Shown: piece by piece, positions 18,080 through 27,155 of the stretch
How the letters are laid out: every line of letters starts with the position of its first letter
Position numbering within the stretch: the first letter of the stretch is position 1
Assembly: GCF_000721075.1 (NCBI RefSeq)
Contig: NZ_JOEQ01000026.1
Coordinates: 44,589-108,588, forward strand
From: Streptosporangium amethystogenes
GTDB taxonomy: Bacteria; Actinomycetota; Actinomycetes; Streptosporangiales; Streptosporangiaceae
Direction: 5' to 3'
Length of the DNA: 64,000 bases
Program-made: the position numbers and the translations under genes
Notes under the pieces: generated by a model
Databases searched by the model: none
The model's input: the letters and a program-made list of their open reading frames with translations, nothing else
Told to the model about the DNA's origin: nothing

Positions 18080-19867
18080 GTGGCCCGACCGACCAGCGGC
18101 CAGAGCAAACCGGGGCGTATGCTCCTGCTGCTTCTGGCGATCATTCTCGCCATGGGAGGGGTGATGCTCCTCAACAAGGCGTACACCCCGGAATATGGCC
18201 TCGACCTCGCCGGCGGCACGACAGTGACGCTGCAGCCCATCACCCCGAACGGAAGCGCTCCCTCCCAGGAGAGTCTCGATCTGGCGGTGAACATCATCCG
18301 CGAGCGGGTGAACGGCAGCGGCATCTCCGACGCCGAGGTCGCCAAGTCCGGTGACAACATCGTCATCTCCGTCCCCGGAGTTGGCCAGGAGGAAGTCGTC
18401 AAGCTGGTCGGCACCACTGCGGAACTGCGGTTCCGCCAGGTGCTGGCGATCGGGGCCGGATCACCTCCGCCCCCCGGGGAGCTGGCTACCCAGGCGCCGA
18501 CGCCATCCCCCTCCCCCACCACCTCCGGGGGCAAGGGAACCAGGGCGCCCAGGCCCACCGAGTCCACGGTGCCGAAGCCGGCCACGACGGCCGCCCCCGG
18601 CGCGAGCACCTCGCCCGCCGGGCGCGCCCTGTCGTCGGGGCTGCTCAAACCAAGTCCAAAAGCCAGCCCCGAGTCCTCTACGGAGCCTGCTCAACCCGGT
18701 GACCAGTCTGCCAAGCCGGGTGGCGGCACCACCGCGCCGACGGCCCCGCCGATGGCGGCCGACGACCCCATGGCGGGCGTCGACCCCACCGGGATCGACC
18801 CGGCGGCCCTCAAGGAGTTCCAGACGCTCGACTGCGCCAAGCAGACGAACCGAGGGGCACAGGACGCGCCGGACAAGCAGTACGTGGGCTGCAGCACCGA
18901 CGGCAGCACCAAGTTCGTCCTCGACAAGGCGGCCGTGACCGGCACCTCGATCGACAGCGCGTCCTCGGGCGTCGACCAGACCACCGGGGAGTGGCTTGTC
19001 CAGCTCTCCTTCAAGGGCCAGGGCCCCGACCAGTGGTCGAAGGTCACCACCACCGCCTTCAACTCGCAGGCCCCCCGCAACCAGATCGCCATGGTCCTCG
19101 ACGGCATGGTCATCTCCGCGCCCGTCATCCAGGAGCCGATCACCGGCGGCCGTGCGCAGATCTCCGGTAACTTCACCCAGGCGAGCGCCGACGAACTGGC
19201 CAACCAGCTCAAGTACGGCGCACTCCCGCTGAAGTTCGAGAAGAGCTCCATCGACGAGGTCTCCTCCACCCTGGGCGCCGACCAGCTGCGCGGCGGCCTC
19301 ATCGCGGGCGCGATCGGCCTGCTGCTGGTCGTGATCTACTCGATGCTCTACTACCGGGGCCTGGGCGTCGTCTCGGTGCTGAGCCTTCTGGTGGCGACGC
19401 TCGTGACCTACCAGTCGGTGGTGTTGCTCGGCGCGTTCGCCGGCTTCCGGCTCTCGCTGCCGCACATCATCGGCCTGATCGTCTCGATCGGTATCACCGC
19501 GGACTCGTTCATCGTCTACTTCGAACGTATCCGTGACGAGATGAAGGAAGGCCGCCGCTCGCTGCGCACGGCGATCGAGGTCGCCTGGATCCGGGCCCGG
19601 CGGACGATCCTCATCGCGGACGCCGTCATGTTCATCGCCGCCGTGGTGCTGTACTTCCTGGCGGTCGGCGGTGTGGCCGGGTTCGCCTTCGCGATGGGCC
19701 TGACCACGCTCATCGACATCGCGGTGGTGTTCATGTTCACCAAGCCGTTCGTCGCGATGCTGGCGAGGCTGAAGTTCTTCGCCAAGGGTCACAAGCTCTC
19801 CGGTCTCGACGCCGAGCGCATGAGCGAGACCGTCACCGCTCCCAAGTCCGCTCCGCAGGAGGCCTGA
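18080..19867 (+). CDS. secD: Protein translocase subunit SecD
   Basis: SecD works with SecF to pull secreted proteins out of the Sec channel using the proton gradient. The 595-residue product has an N-terminal membrane helix (MLLLLLAIILAMGGVMLLN) and motif YGLDLAGGTTVTLQ. The periplasmic P1 domain follows, and from about residue 340 come the five further membrane helices of the RND-type core, including IIGLIVSIGITADSFIVYFE. Residues about 127-230 are a low-complexity Pro/Ser/Thr/Ala/Gly-rich insertion inside P1. Such inserts occur in actinobacterial SecD, but this one is long. Start is GTG with a weak ribosome site; the stop overlaps the secF start (TGATG). Confidence 0.95.
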   Translation: MARPTSGQSKPGRMLLLLLAIILAMGGVMLLNKAYTPEYGLDLAGGTTVTLQPITPNGSAPSQESLDLAVNIIRERVNGSGISDAEVAKSGDNIVISVPGVGQEEVVKLVGTTAELRFRQVLAIGAGSPPPPGELATQAPTPSPSPTTSGGKGTRAPRPTESTVPKPATTAAPGASTSPAGRALSSGLLKPSPKASPESSTEPAQPGDQSAKPGGGTTAPTAPPMAADDPMAGVDPTGIDPAALKEFQTLDCAKQTNRGAQDAPDKQYVGCSTDGSTKFVLDKAAVTGTSIDSASSGVDQTTGEWLVQLSFKGQGPDQWSKVTTTAFNSQAPRNQIAMVLDGMVISAPVIQEPITGGRAQISGNFTQASADELANQLKYGALPLKFEKSSIDEVSSTLGADQLRGGLIAGAIGLLLVVIYSMLYYRGLGVVSVLSLLVATLVTYQSVVLLGAFAGFRLSLPHIIGLIVSIGITADSFIVYFERIRDEMKEGRRSLRTAIEVAWIRARRTILIADAVMFIAAVVLYFLAVGGVAGFAFAMGLTTLIDIAVVFMFTKPFVAMLARLKFFAKGHKLSGLDAERMSETVTAPKSAPQEA

Positions 19868-20940
19868 TGTCCGGCATCGCGCGCCGGTTGTACCGGGGCG
19901 AGGTCAACGTCGACTTCGTCGGCCGCAGGAAGCTCTGGTACGGCCTCTCCGCAGTCCTGCTGGTGATCTCCATCGCCGGTCTGATCTTCAACGGCCTCAA
20001 CCTGGGCGTGGAGTTCAAGGGCGGGTCCGTCTTCTCCTTCAAGGCCCCGGCATCCGTCAACATCGAGCAGGTGCGTGACACGTTCTCCGAAGCCGGTGTG
20101 CACCAGGTCATCGCGCAGACGACCCAGAGCGGCTGGCGGGTCACCACGGAGAGCCTCCCGGCCGAGCAGGTCACCGCGGTCCAGAAGGCGGTGGCGGGCG
20201 AGTTCAAGCTGCCGCAGAACGAGGTCAACCTGCAGGTGATCGGTGCCTCGTGGGGCGGCCAGGTGGCCAACAAGGCGGTCATCGGACTGATCGTCTTCAT
20301 GCTGGCGATCATCCTGTACCTGACGATGGCCTTCGAGTGGAAGATGGCGCTGTCGGCCGTCGTGGCGCTGCTGCACGACCTGGTGATCACCGCCGGTGTC
20401 TACGCCTGGTCCGGCTTCGAGGTCACCCCGGCGACCCTGCTGGGCTTCCTGACGATCCTCGGATACTCGCTGTACGACGCCGTCGTCGTCTTCGACATGA
20501 TCAAGGAGGTCACCGCCAAGCTCGGCACGACCTCCAAGATGACCTACACCGAGGCCGCCAACAACGCGCTGAACCACACGCTGATCCGGTCGCTGAACAC
20601 CACCCTGGTGGCGATCCTGCCGGTCGCGGCGATTCTCTTCATCGGCACCACGCTGTTCGGCGCCGGTACCCTGAAGGACCTGTCGCTGGCCCTGTTCGTC
20701 GGCATGATCGTCGGCACCTACTCCTCGCTGTGCGTCGCGACGCCACTGCTGGTCACGCTGAAGGAGCGCGAGCCGCGCTACCAGACGATCGCCCGCAGGC
20801 TCTCCGCCCACGGGGGTGGCTCCGGGGGCAGGACGACGCGTCAGCCGGTCACCGCCGGAGCGTCCAACGGGACCGCCAACGGTGCCGCCAACGTGGCCAA
20901 CGGGGCCACGGCCGGTAGCGACAAACGCAAGAAGAAGTAA
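19867..20940 (+). CDS. secF: Protein translocase subunit SecF
   Basis: The 357-residue partner of SecD has the N-terminal helix, the motif LNLGVEFKGGSVFSF, a smaller external P4 domain and five C-terminal membrane helices with GYSLYDAVVVFDMIKE. After the last helix a Gly/Asn/Ala-rich basic tail (about residues 315-357, ending in KRKKK) extends into the cytosol. The ATG overlaps the secD stop. A strong terminator lies just beyond the stop. Confidence 0.95.
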   Translation: MSGIARRLYRGEVNVDFVGRRKLWYGLSAVLLVISIAGLIFNGLNLGVEFKGGSVFSFKAPASVNIEQVRDTFSEAGVHQVIAQTTQSGWRVTTESLPAEQVTAVQKAVAGEFKLPQNEVNLQVIGASWGGQVANKAVIGLIVFMLAIILYLTMAFEWKMALSAVVALLHDLVITAGVYAWSGFEVTPATLLGFLTILGYSLYDAVVVFDMIKEVTAKLGTTSKMTYTEAANNALNHTLIRSLNTTLVAILPVAAILFIGTTLFGAGTLKDLSLALFVGMIVGTYSSLCVATPLLVTLKEREPRYQTIARRLSAHGGGSGGRTTRQPVTAGASNGTANGAANVANGATAGSDKRKKK

Positions 20941-20955
20941 GCTCCGAGCAGTTCG

Positions 20956-20990
20956 CGCCTCCGCCCCTGCCCAGGGGGCGGAGGCGTTTT
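20956..20990 (+). terminator. Rho-independent terminator after secF
   Basis: A 12-base stem (CGCCTCCGCCCC paired with its complement at 20975-20986), a seven-base loop and TTTTCC follow. It ends the yajC-secD-secF unit 15 bases after the secF stop. Confidence 0.88.
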
Positions 20991-21018
20991 CCTTCCCCCT
21001 CCCCAAGGAGTGCCGACC

Positions 21019-21537
21019 ATGACCGAGCTGAGCAGGCTGATCCTCGATCGCATCCGTGACGTGCCCGACTACCCGCAGCCCGGGGTGATGTTCAAGGACA
21101 TCACGCCGCTTCTCGCCGACCCGGTGGCGTTCGGCGCGGTGACCAGGGCGCTCGCCGGGCTGTACGAGGTGGACAAGATCGTTGGAATCGAGGCGCGGGG
21201 GTTCATCCTGGCCGCCCCGGTCGCCTGCCAGGCGGGCGCGGGCTTCGTCCCGGTACGGAAGAAAGGCAAACTGCCCGCTGAGACGCTTGAGGCGTCCTAC
21301 GATCTGGAGTACGGCTCCGCCATCATCGAGGTTCACCGGGACGCCTTCATCCCCGGAGAGCGCGTTCTCATCGTCGACGACGTGCTCGCCACGGGAGGGA
21401 CGGCGCGCGCGGCGGTGGAGCTGGTCCGCGAGGCGGGTGCCGAGGTCGTCGGCCTCGCCGTGCTCATGGAGCTGTCCTTCCTCAAGGGGCGCGAGCGCCT
21501 GACGGACGTCGAGTTGCACTCCCTCGTCGTCGTTTGA
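21019..21537 (+). CDS. apt: Adenine phosphoribosyltransferase
   Basis: The enzyme converts adenine and PRPP to AMP in purine salvage. AAGGAG lies eight bases before the ATG at 21019, which I prefer over the in-frame GTG at 21010; the product has 172 residues. The PRPP-binding loop RVLIVDDVLATGGTA, the adenine-pocket motif GVMFKDITPLL and the flexible loop region PVRKKGKLPAET are all present. It lies between secF and relA, a conserved actinobacterial arrangement. Confidence 0.95.
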   Translation: MTELSRLILDRIRDVPDYPQPGVMFKDITPLLADPVAFGAVTRALAGLYEVDKIVGIEARGFILAAPVACQAGAGFVPVRKKGKLPAETLEASYDLEYGSAIIEVHRDAFIPGERVLIVDDVLATGGTARAAVELVREAGAEVVGLAVLMELSFLKGRERLTDVELHSLVVV

Positions 21538-21612
21538 TCGACCCCGCGGACAAAAGCACACAACCCCGTCTGGATACACTGAGGGATCTGGACTCGAACG
21601 TGAGGAGTCTGA

Positions 21613-23970
21613 GTGCCCCGTGATGTGGTCGTCCCCGACACGACCGCCAACGGTGGCGGTCCCGAAATGGCCGTCCCAGCAGGCGACGCCGGTTCCGCCA
21701 TGTCCGGAGCCGCCGAGGAGAAGCCGGCGGTAAGGCGAAGGCTCGCACGTTTTGGGGGGCAATGGGGTGGCGGCATGAATCCGGTTCTGGAGCCGCTGTT
21801 CCGTACGGTCCGTGCTACCCACCCGAAGGCGGATCTGCGGCTCATCGAGCGCGCCTACGACGTGGCGGCTTATCATCACCGCGACCAGAAGCGCAAAAGC
21901 GGTGACCCGTACATCACCCATCCGCTGGCGGTGGCGACGATCCTGGCCGAGCTCGGCACCGACGACGAGACGCTGTGCGCCGCGCTGCTGCACGACACCG
22001 TCGAGGACACCGCCTACGGCCTGGACGAGCTGCGCTCGGACTTCGGCGACAACATCGCACTGCTGGTCGACGGCGTCACCAAGCTCGACAAGGTCAAGTT
22101 CGGCGCCGCGGCCGAGGCCGAGACCGTACGCAAGATGGTCGTGGCGATGTCCCGGGACATCCGGGTGCTGGTGATCAAGCTCGCCGACCGGCTGCACAAC
22201 ATGCGCACCATGCGCTACCTGCCCGAGCACAAGCGGCACCAGAAGTCCCGCGAGACGCTGGAGATCTTCGCGCCGCTCGCCCACCGGCTGGGCATGAACA
22301 CCATCAAGTGGGAGCTGGAGGACCTCGCGTTCGCCATGCTCTACCCCAAGCGCTACGACGAGATCGCCCGGATGGTCTCGGAGCGGGCCCCGCGCAGGGA
22401 CCTGTTCCTGCAGGAGGTCATCGAGAAGGTCTCCGGCGACCTGCGCGACGCCAAGATCCGCGCGGCCGTCAAGGGCCGCCCCAAGCACTACTACTCCGTC
22501 TACCAGAAGATGATCGCCAGGGACGTCGCCTTCGACGACATCTACGACCTGGTCGGCATCCGGGTGCTGGTCGACACGGTCCGCGACTGCTATGCGGCAC
22601 TCGGAACGATTCACGCGCGATGGAACCCGGTGCCCGGCCGGTTCAAGGACTACATCGCGATGCCCAAGTTCAACATGTACCAGTCGCTGCACACCACGGT
22701 CATCGGCCCGGAGGGCAAGCCGGTGGAGCTGCAGATCCGCACCCACGGGATGCACCACAGGGCCGAGTACGGTGTGGCGGCGCACTGGAAGTACAAGGAG
22801 GACATGACCACCTCCGGTCCTCCGGGGGCGAAGCTGAAGCCCGCCAGCGACATGGCCTGGCTGCGTCAGCTCCTCGACTGGCAGAAGGAGACCGCCGACC
22901 CGGGGGAGTTCCTGGAGTCGCTCAGGTTCGACCTGTCGGTCTCGGAGGTCTACGTCTTCACGCCCCGGGGTCAGGTCATCGCCCTGCCCGAGAACGCGAC
23001 GCCCGTCGACTTCGCCTACGCCGTGCACACCGAGGTGGGGCACCGTTGCATCGGAGCCAGGGTCAACGGCCGTCTGGTGCCCCTGGAGTCGCGGCTGGGC
23101 AACGGCGACACAGTGGAGATCTTCACCTCCAAGTCGCCCGACGCGGGCCCCTCGCGTGACTGGCTGAAGTTCGTCAAGTCGGGACGGGCCCGTAACAAGA
23201 TCCGGCAGTGGTTCTCCAAGGAGCGCCGCGAGACCGCGATCGAGGCGGGCAAGGAGGCGATCGGCCGCGCCATGCGCAAGCAGGGCCTGCCGCTGCAGCG
23301 CCTGATGTCCGGAGAGTCCCTCCTGGTCCTCGCCAGGGATCTGCGCTACCCGGACGTCTCCGCGCTCTACGCGGCCGTGGGAGAGGGCCACATCGCCGCG
23401 CAGGCGGTCGTGCAGAAGCTCGTGACGTCCATCGGAGGAGTGGACGGCGCGGAAGAGGACATCGCCGAGGTCTCCGTGCCGACCAAGCTGCGCGGCCGTC
23501 CCCGGGGCAGTGGCGGTGCCGGAGTGGTCGTCGCGGGCGACTCCGACGTCTGGGTCCGCCTGTCGCGATGCTGCACTCCAGTGCCCGGCGATGAGATCGT
23601 CGGTTTCGTCACCCGCGGGCATGGCGTGTCGGTGCACCGCACCAACTGTCCCAACATGGATCAGCTCAAGTCCGAGCCCGACCGCCTGGTCGAGGTCGCC
23701 TGGTCCGCGGCGGACGACTCGGTGTTCCTGGTCGCGCTGCAGGTCGAGGCACTCGACCGGCCACGCCTGCTCTCCGACGTGACCCGCACGCTCTCCGACC
23801 AGCACGTCAACATCCTGTCGGCGTCGGTGACGACGTCCAGGGACAGGGTGGCGATCAGCAAGTTCACCTTCGAGATGGGCGACCCCAAGCATCTGGGCCA
23901 CGTCCTGAAGGCCGTCCGCAACATCCAGGGCGTCTACGACGTCTACCGGGTCAGCGGCGCCGGTTCCTGA
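21613..23970 (+). CDS. relA: Bifunctional (p)ppGpp synthetase/hydrolase
   Basis: This enzyme makes and degrades the stringent-response alarmone. The GTG follows GAGGAG at good spacing; the product has 785 residues. The order is: poorly conserved N-terminal ~55 residues; HD hydrolase domain with H127-D128 in LLHDTVEDT; synthetase domain with R343-F-K-D346, the RXKD form of bifunctional Rel enzymes; TGS domain ([19 protein letters not shown]); helical region; a Cys pair/zinc-finger-like region with [14 protein letters not shown]; and a C-terminal ACT domain. The intact hydrolase motif and RXKD loop argue against a synthetase-only enzyme. The gene ends at a hairpin shared with the convergent DUF349 gene. 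Confidence 0.96.
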   Translation: MPRDVVVPDTTANGGGPEMAVPAGDAGSAMSGAAEEKPAVRRRLARFGGQWGGGMNPVLEPLFRTVRATHPKADLRLIERAYDVAAYHHRDQKRKSGDPYITHPLAVATILAELGTDDETLCAALLHDTVEDTAYGLDELRSDFGDNIALLVDGVTKLDKVKFGAAAEAETVRKMVVAMSRDIRVLVIKLADRLHNMRTMRYLPEHKRHQKSRETLEIFAPLAHRLGMNTIKWELEDLAFAMLYPKRYDEIARMVSERAPRRDLFLQEVIEKVSGDLRDAKIRAAVKGRPKHYYSVYQKMIARDVAFDDIYDLVGIRVLVDTVRDCYAALGTIHARWNPVPGRFKDYIAMPKFNMYQSLHTTVIGPEGKPVELQIRTHGMHHRAEYGVAAHWKYKEDMTTSGPPGAKLKPASDMAWLRQLLDWQKETADPGEFLESLRFDLSVSEVYVFTPRGQVIALPENATPVDFAYAVHTEVGHRCIGARVNGRLVPLESRLGNGDTVEIFTSKSPDAGPSRDWLKFVKSGRARNKIRQWFSKERRETAIEAGKEAIGRAMRKQGLPLQRLMSGESLLVLARDLRYPDVSALYAAVGEGHIAAQAVVQKLVTSIGGVDGAEEDIAEVSVPTKLRGRPRGSGGAGVVVAGDSDVWVRLSRCCTPVPGDEIVGFVTRGHGVSVHRTNCPNMDQLKSEPDRLVEVAWSAADDSVFLVALQVEALDRPRLLSDVTRTLSDQHVNILSASVTTSRDRVAISKFTFEMGDPKHLGHVLKAVRNIQGVYDVYRVSGAGS

Positions 23971-24037
23971 GCGTCGGGCGCGCCCTCGGATTCTCTCCGA
24001 GCCGGGGGCGGCGCCGATGCCCCATCACGAACGTCAG

Positions 24038-24079
24038 GGCCGCGGAGGGCGCTCCCCGGTACGGGAGCCCTCCGCGGCC
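24038..24079. terminator. Bidirectional terminator between relA and the DUF349 gene
   Basis: A stem of about 17 base pairs (GGCCGCGGAGGGC then CTCCC, one bulged G, complement at 24063-24079) with a small loop lies in the convergent gap, 68 bases after relA and 42 bases from the stop of the minus-strand gene. Confidence 0.75.
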
Positions 24080-24120
24080 ATGTCGGTCCTTCGGATCGCG
24101 TCAGCCGCTCGCGAAAGGGG

Positions 24121-25350
24121 TCAGGAGAACTCGGCGAGCGTGCGCTCGGCCTCCTCCAGCCAGGAACGGCGGGCGGCCAGGGCCTCCTCGGTGTCCTTGA
24201 CGTCCTTGTCCTTGCCCGCGTCCCTGGCTTTGGTCAGGCGGCCCTCCAACTGCGCGATCGACTTGCGCAGCTGGTCGACCGTGTTCTGGGCGCGGGCACG
24301 TGCCTCGGGGTTGGAGCGCTTCCACTCCGTCTCCTCGGCCTTGCGGACCGCGTCGTCGATCTTGCGCAGGCCACCCTCCAGCCGGTCGCGCTGCTCGCGC
24401 GGGACCGGGCCCGCGGCCTCCCAGCGCTCCAGGATGCCGCGCAGGACGCTCCTGGCCGCACGGGCGTCGGTGACCGGGAGGATCTTCTCAGCCTCGGTCA
24501 GGAGTTGCTCCTTGGCCTCGGCGTTGGCCGCCAGCGAGGCGTCGCGCTCGGCGAAGACGGCCGAACGCGCCTGGAAGAACTGGTCCTGGGCGCCCTTGAA
24601 ACGGCCCCAGAGCTCGTCCTCGACCTCGCGGGAGGCCCGGCCGGCGGACTTCCACTCCTGCATCAGCTCGCGGTAGGCCGACGCGGTCGCACCCCAGTCG
24701 GTGGACGAGGCCAGCGCCTCGGCCTCGGCCACGATGCGCTCCTTGGTGGAGCGCACGCCCTCGCGCTGCTCGTCCAGCCCCGCGAAGTAGGCCTTGCGCC
24801 GCTTGGCGAAGGCCGTGCGAGCCGCCGACAGGCGCTTCCATAACGCCGCCTCGGTCACCCGGTCGATGCGTTCGGCGGCCTTCCACTCCTCGATCAGCTG
24901 GCGCAGCCGCTCGCCACCGGTCTTCCAGTGGGTGGTGTCGTCGGCGATGCGCTCGGCCTCGGCGACGATCCGCTCCTTGACGCTCTTGGCCTCGGCCCTG
25001 GCCACGTCGCGAGCGGCCTTGACCTCCTCCCGGCGCTGGGCGACCAGCTCCGTGAGGGTGTTGAGGCGGTTCAGCAGCGCGTCGAGGTCGCCGACCGCGT
25101 GCGCGTCGGTGATCGCTTCGCGGAGCTTGACAATGGTCGCCTCCGCCTGGGCGGGCGGCAGGTCAGTGCCGCGGAGCCGCTGTTCGAGCAGGGTGACCTG
25201 CCCGGCCAGCTCGTCGAACTTGCGATGGAAGTAGGCGAGTGCCTCTTCCGGTTCGCCGGCCTGCCAGGACCCGACGGCCCGTTCTCCCTCAGCCGTACGT
25301 ACGTAGACGGTGCCGTCGTCGTCTACCCGGCCCCACGGGTCGGTGCTCAC
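24121..25350 (-). CDS. DUF349 coiled-coil protein
   Basis: The GTG at 25350, five bases after GGGAGG, gives 409 residues. After a small N-terminal region with DDDGTVYVRTAEGERAVGSW, the rest is almost wholly charged alpha helix. It contains at least three repeats of about 70 residues with the DUF349 pattern, for example LIEEWKAAERIDRVTEAALWKRL, LMQEWKSAGRASREVEDELWGRF and ILERWEAAGPVPREQRDRLE in shortened form. The family has no established biochemical role in actinobacteria. The gene converges on relA and is followed upstream by a cyclophilin gene on the same strand. Cytosolic; a scaffold or structural role is conjecture. Confidence 0.85.
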   Translation of the reverse strand: MSTDPWGRVDDDGTVYVRTAEGERAVGSWQAGEPEEALAYFHRKFDELAGQVTLLEQRLRGTDLPPAQAEATIVKLREAITDAHAVGDLDALLNRLNTLTELVAQRREEVKAARDVARAEAKSVKERIVAEAERIADDTTHWKTGGERLRQLIEEWKAAERIDRVTEAALWKRLSAARTAFAKRRKAYFAGLDEQREGVRSTKERIVAEAEALASSTDWGATASAYRELMQEWKSAGRASREVEDELWGRFKGAQDQFFQARSAVFAERDASLAANAEAKEQLLTEAEKILPVTDARAARSVLRGILERWEAAGPVPREQRDRLEGGLRKIDDAVRKAEETEWKRSNPEARARAQNTVDQLRKSIAQLEGRLTKARDAGKDKDVKDTEEALAARRSWLEEAERTLAEFS

Positions 25351-25409
25351 CGTGTCCTCCCGCACTTTCATCAGCCTTTCGGGACTTACCGCCCCTTGTA
25401 TGTATTACG

Positions 25410-26276
25410 TCAGCTCTTGCTGGACATTGTCACGTCTTTGATTTCGAGGGTTTCCTTCGGTGCCCCGGTGCCGTCAGATCCCGGGGTGATGACGCCCGCC
25501 TTGTTCACCTTGTCGAGGATCTCCAGGCCCTTGGTGACCGTACCGAAGGGGGTGTAGTCCGGCGTCAGCGGGGCGTCGCCGTACACGAGGAAGAACTGGC
25601 TGCCGTTGGTGTCGGGGCCGCTGTTGGCCATGGCCACGACGCCGCGCGTGTACTTGGCGCCCTCCAGGTTCTCGTTGACGAAGCGGTAGCCGGGGCCACC
25701 CTGACCGTCAGTGGGGTTCTTGCCGTCGGCCTTGGCCAGCGGGTCGCCGCACTGCAACATCGGGAACTGGTCGGAGCCCAGCCGATGACACTTGGAGCCG
25801 TCAAAGTACTTCTTCTGCGCCAGGAAGGCGAAGGAGTTGACGGTGCACGGCGTCTTGTCGGCCGACACCTTGATGACGATGTCGCCTTGGTTGGTCTTCA
25901 GGGTCATCGTCGTGGGAGTCTTGTCGACCTTCGCCGGAGGTAGGCCCACGTTCTTGGTCGTGCCGCCTTCCGAGGCGACGTAGCCGCAGGTGCCACTGGC
26001 CGCGTCGAAGGCCGTCGGCTGCGCGCCGGCCCCGGAGGTCGTCTCTGGGGAGGCCGTCTCCGAGGGGGCCGGATCGGCGGTCGCCGTCGTGTCGGAACCC
26101 CCGAACACGCTGGTCGCGACGATCACACCCGCCACGGCCAGCACACCGACCACACTGGTGCTGATGAGCGCGATGCGCTTGGCCCTGGCGACCTTGGCCT
26201 CACGTTCGATGCGTCGCTTCGTCTGCCGCTCGTAGTGCTCGCGCGCCAACTGCTTTTGGCGCTCCCTGCCGCTCAC
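25410..26276 (-). CDS. Membrane-anchored cyclophilin-type peptidyl-prolyl isomerase
   Basis: The 288-residue protein has a charged cytosolic N-terminus, one membrane helix (about residues 36-58, ALISTSVVGVLAVAGVIVAT), a Ser/Thr/Ala/Pro linker and an external cyclophilin domain. The domain shows QGDIVIKV, CHRLG, LQCGDP, NGSQFFLVYGDA and TPFGTVTKGLEILDKV, matching the family's core with the catalytic arginine in CHRL. Two cysteines, in CHRL and QCGDP, could pair outside the cell. GGGAGGG precedes the GTG start. A paralogue with the same layout lies 5 kb away beyond hisS-aspS. Likely role: folding of exported proteins. Confidence 0.92.
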   Translation of the reverse strand: MSGRERQKQLAREHYERQTKRRIEREAKVARAKRIALISTSVVGVLAVAGVIVATSVFGGSDTTATADPAPSETASPETTSGAGAQPTAFDAASGTCGYVASEGGTTKNVGLPPAKVDKTPTTMTLKTNQGDIVIKVSADKTPCTVNSFAFLAQKKYFDGSKCHRLGSDQFPMLQCGDPLAKADGKNPTDGQGGPGYRFVNENLEGAKYTRGVVAMANSGPDTNGSQFFLVYGDAPLTPDYTPFGTVTKGLEILDKVNKAGVITPGSDGTGAPKETLEIKDVTMSSKS

Positions 26277-26423
26277 CGCTTCGCCCTCCCGAGTGCCGAG
26301 TCGTACTTAATGAGGTGGGCGAATCGTATCGGCCAATGGGTAATGGTTCGCAGCCCGCCGACCCGCACCGGTACCCTTCGGTTACATTCCCATCCGCATT
26401 CTTGACGAGATCAGCTGAGGCAG

Positions 26424-27152
26424 ATGCTCATCGCCGGCTTTCCCGCAGGGTCCTTCCAGACCAACTGTTACGTCGTCGCTCCCGCCGCGGGCGAGGAGTG
26501 CGTGGTCGTCGATCCCGGCCAGAACGCCGTCGGCGACCTCGATGACCTGCTGCGCGAGCACAGGCTCAAACCGGTCGCGGTGCTGGTCACCCACGGGCAC
26601 CTCGACCACATGTGGTCGGTCGCCCCGGTCTGCGGCGCGCGTGACGTCCCCGCGTGGATCCATCCCGAAGACCGCGAGCTGCTGTCCGATCCCGGCAAGG
26701 GAATGTCGCTGTCCGCGAAACAGCAGCTGTTCGGGGGACTGACCTTCACCGAGCCGGACGACGTGCGCGAGCTCACGGACGGCGAGGTGCTGCGGCTGGC
26801 GGGCCTGGAGCTCACCGTCGACCACGCCCCCGGCCATACCAGGGGGTCGGTGACCTTCAGGTTGCCCAGCACCGAGGAGATCCCCGACGTGCTGTTCTCG
26901 GGCGACCTGCTCTTCGCCGGCTCCATCGGCCGCACAGATCTTCCAGGCGGCGACTACCCGACCATCCTGCGCAGCCTGGCGGCCAAGTGCCTGCCGCTGC
27001 CGGCGGACACGGTGGTGCTGCCCGGCCACGGACCACAGACCACGATCGGCCAAGAGCGTGCCACCAACCCGTATCTCGCGGAGGCGGAGCAGGCCGCGGG
27101 CACAGGCCCCGCGGGTCTCGGGCACGACCGCGGCCCCGGCAGGGGACTTTAG
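26424..27152 (+). CDS. MBL-fold hydrolase, glyoxalase II-like
   Basis: The 242-residue protein has the metallo-beta-lactamase zinc motif THGHLDH (H57, H59, D61, H62), the third ligand region APGHTRGS, FSGDLLFAGSIGRTD and the final histidine in VLPGHGPQT. This pattern is typical of hydroxyacylglutathione hydrolase-like (glyoxalase II) proteins. Actinomycetes use mycothiol rather than glutathione, so the true thioester substrate is open. It is divergent from the cyclophilin gene (147-base gap), starts after GAGG, and ends three bases before hisS, so the two are co-transcribed. Confidence 0.87.
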   Translation: MLIAGFPAGSFQTNCYVVAPAAGEECVVVDPGQNAVGDLDDLLREHRLKPVAVLVTHGHLDHMWSVAPVCGARDVPAWIHPEDRELLSDPGKGMSLSAKQQLFGGLTFTEPDDVRELTDGEVLRLAGLELTVDHAPGHTRGSVTFRLPSTEEIPDVLFSGDLLFAGSIGRTDLPGGDYPTILRSLAAKCLPLPADTVVLPGHGPQTTIGQERATNPYLAEAEQAAGTGPAGLGHDRGPGRGL

Positions 27153-27155
27153 ACA

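Noticed and set aside
19789..23901. 1370-codon open frame on the minus strand across secF, apt and relA
   Set aside because: It is the complement of three well-conserved genes. High GC at third positions leaves long antisense frames free of stops. The translation is His/Arg/Asp/Gly-rich with no domain.
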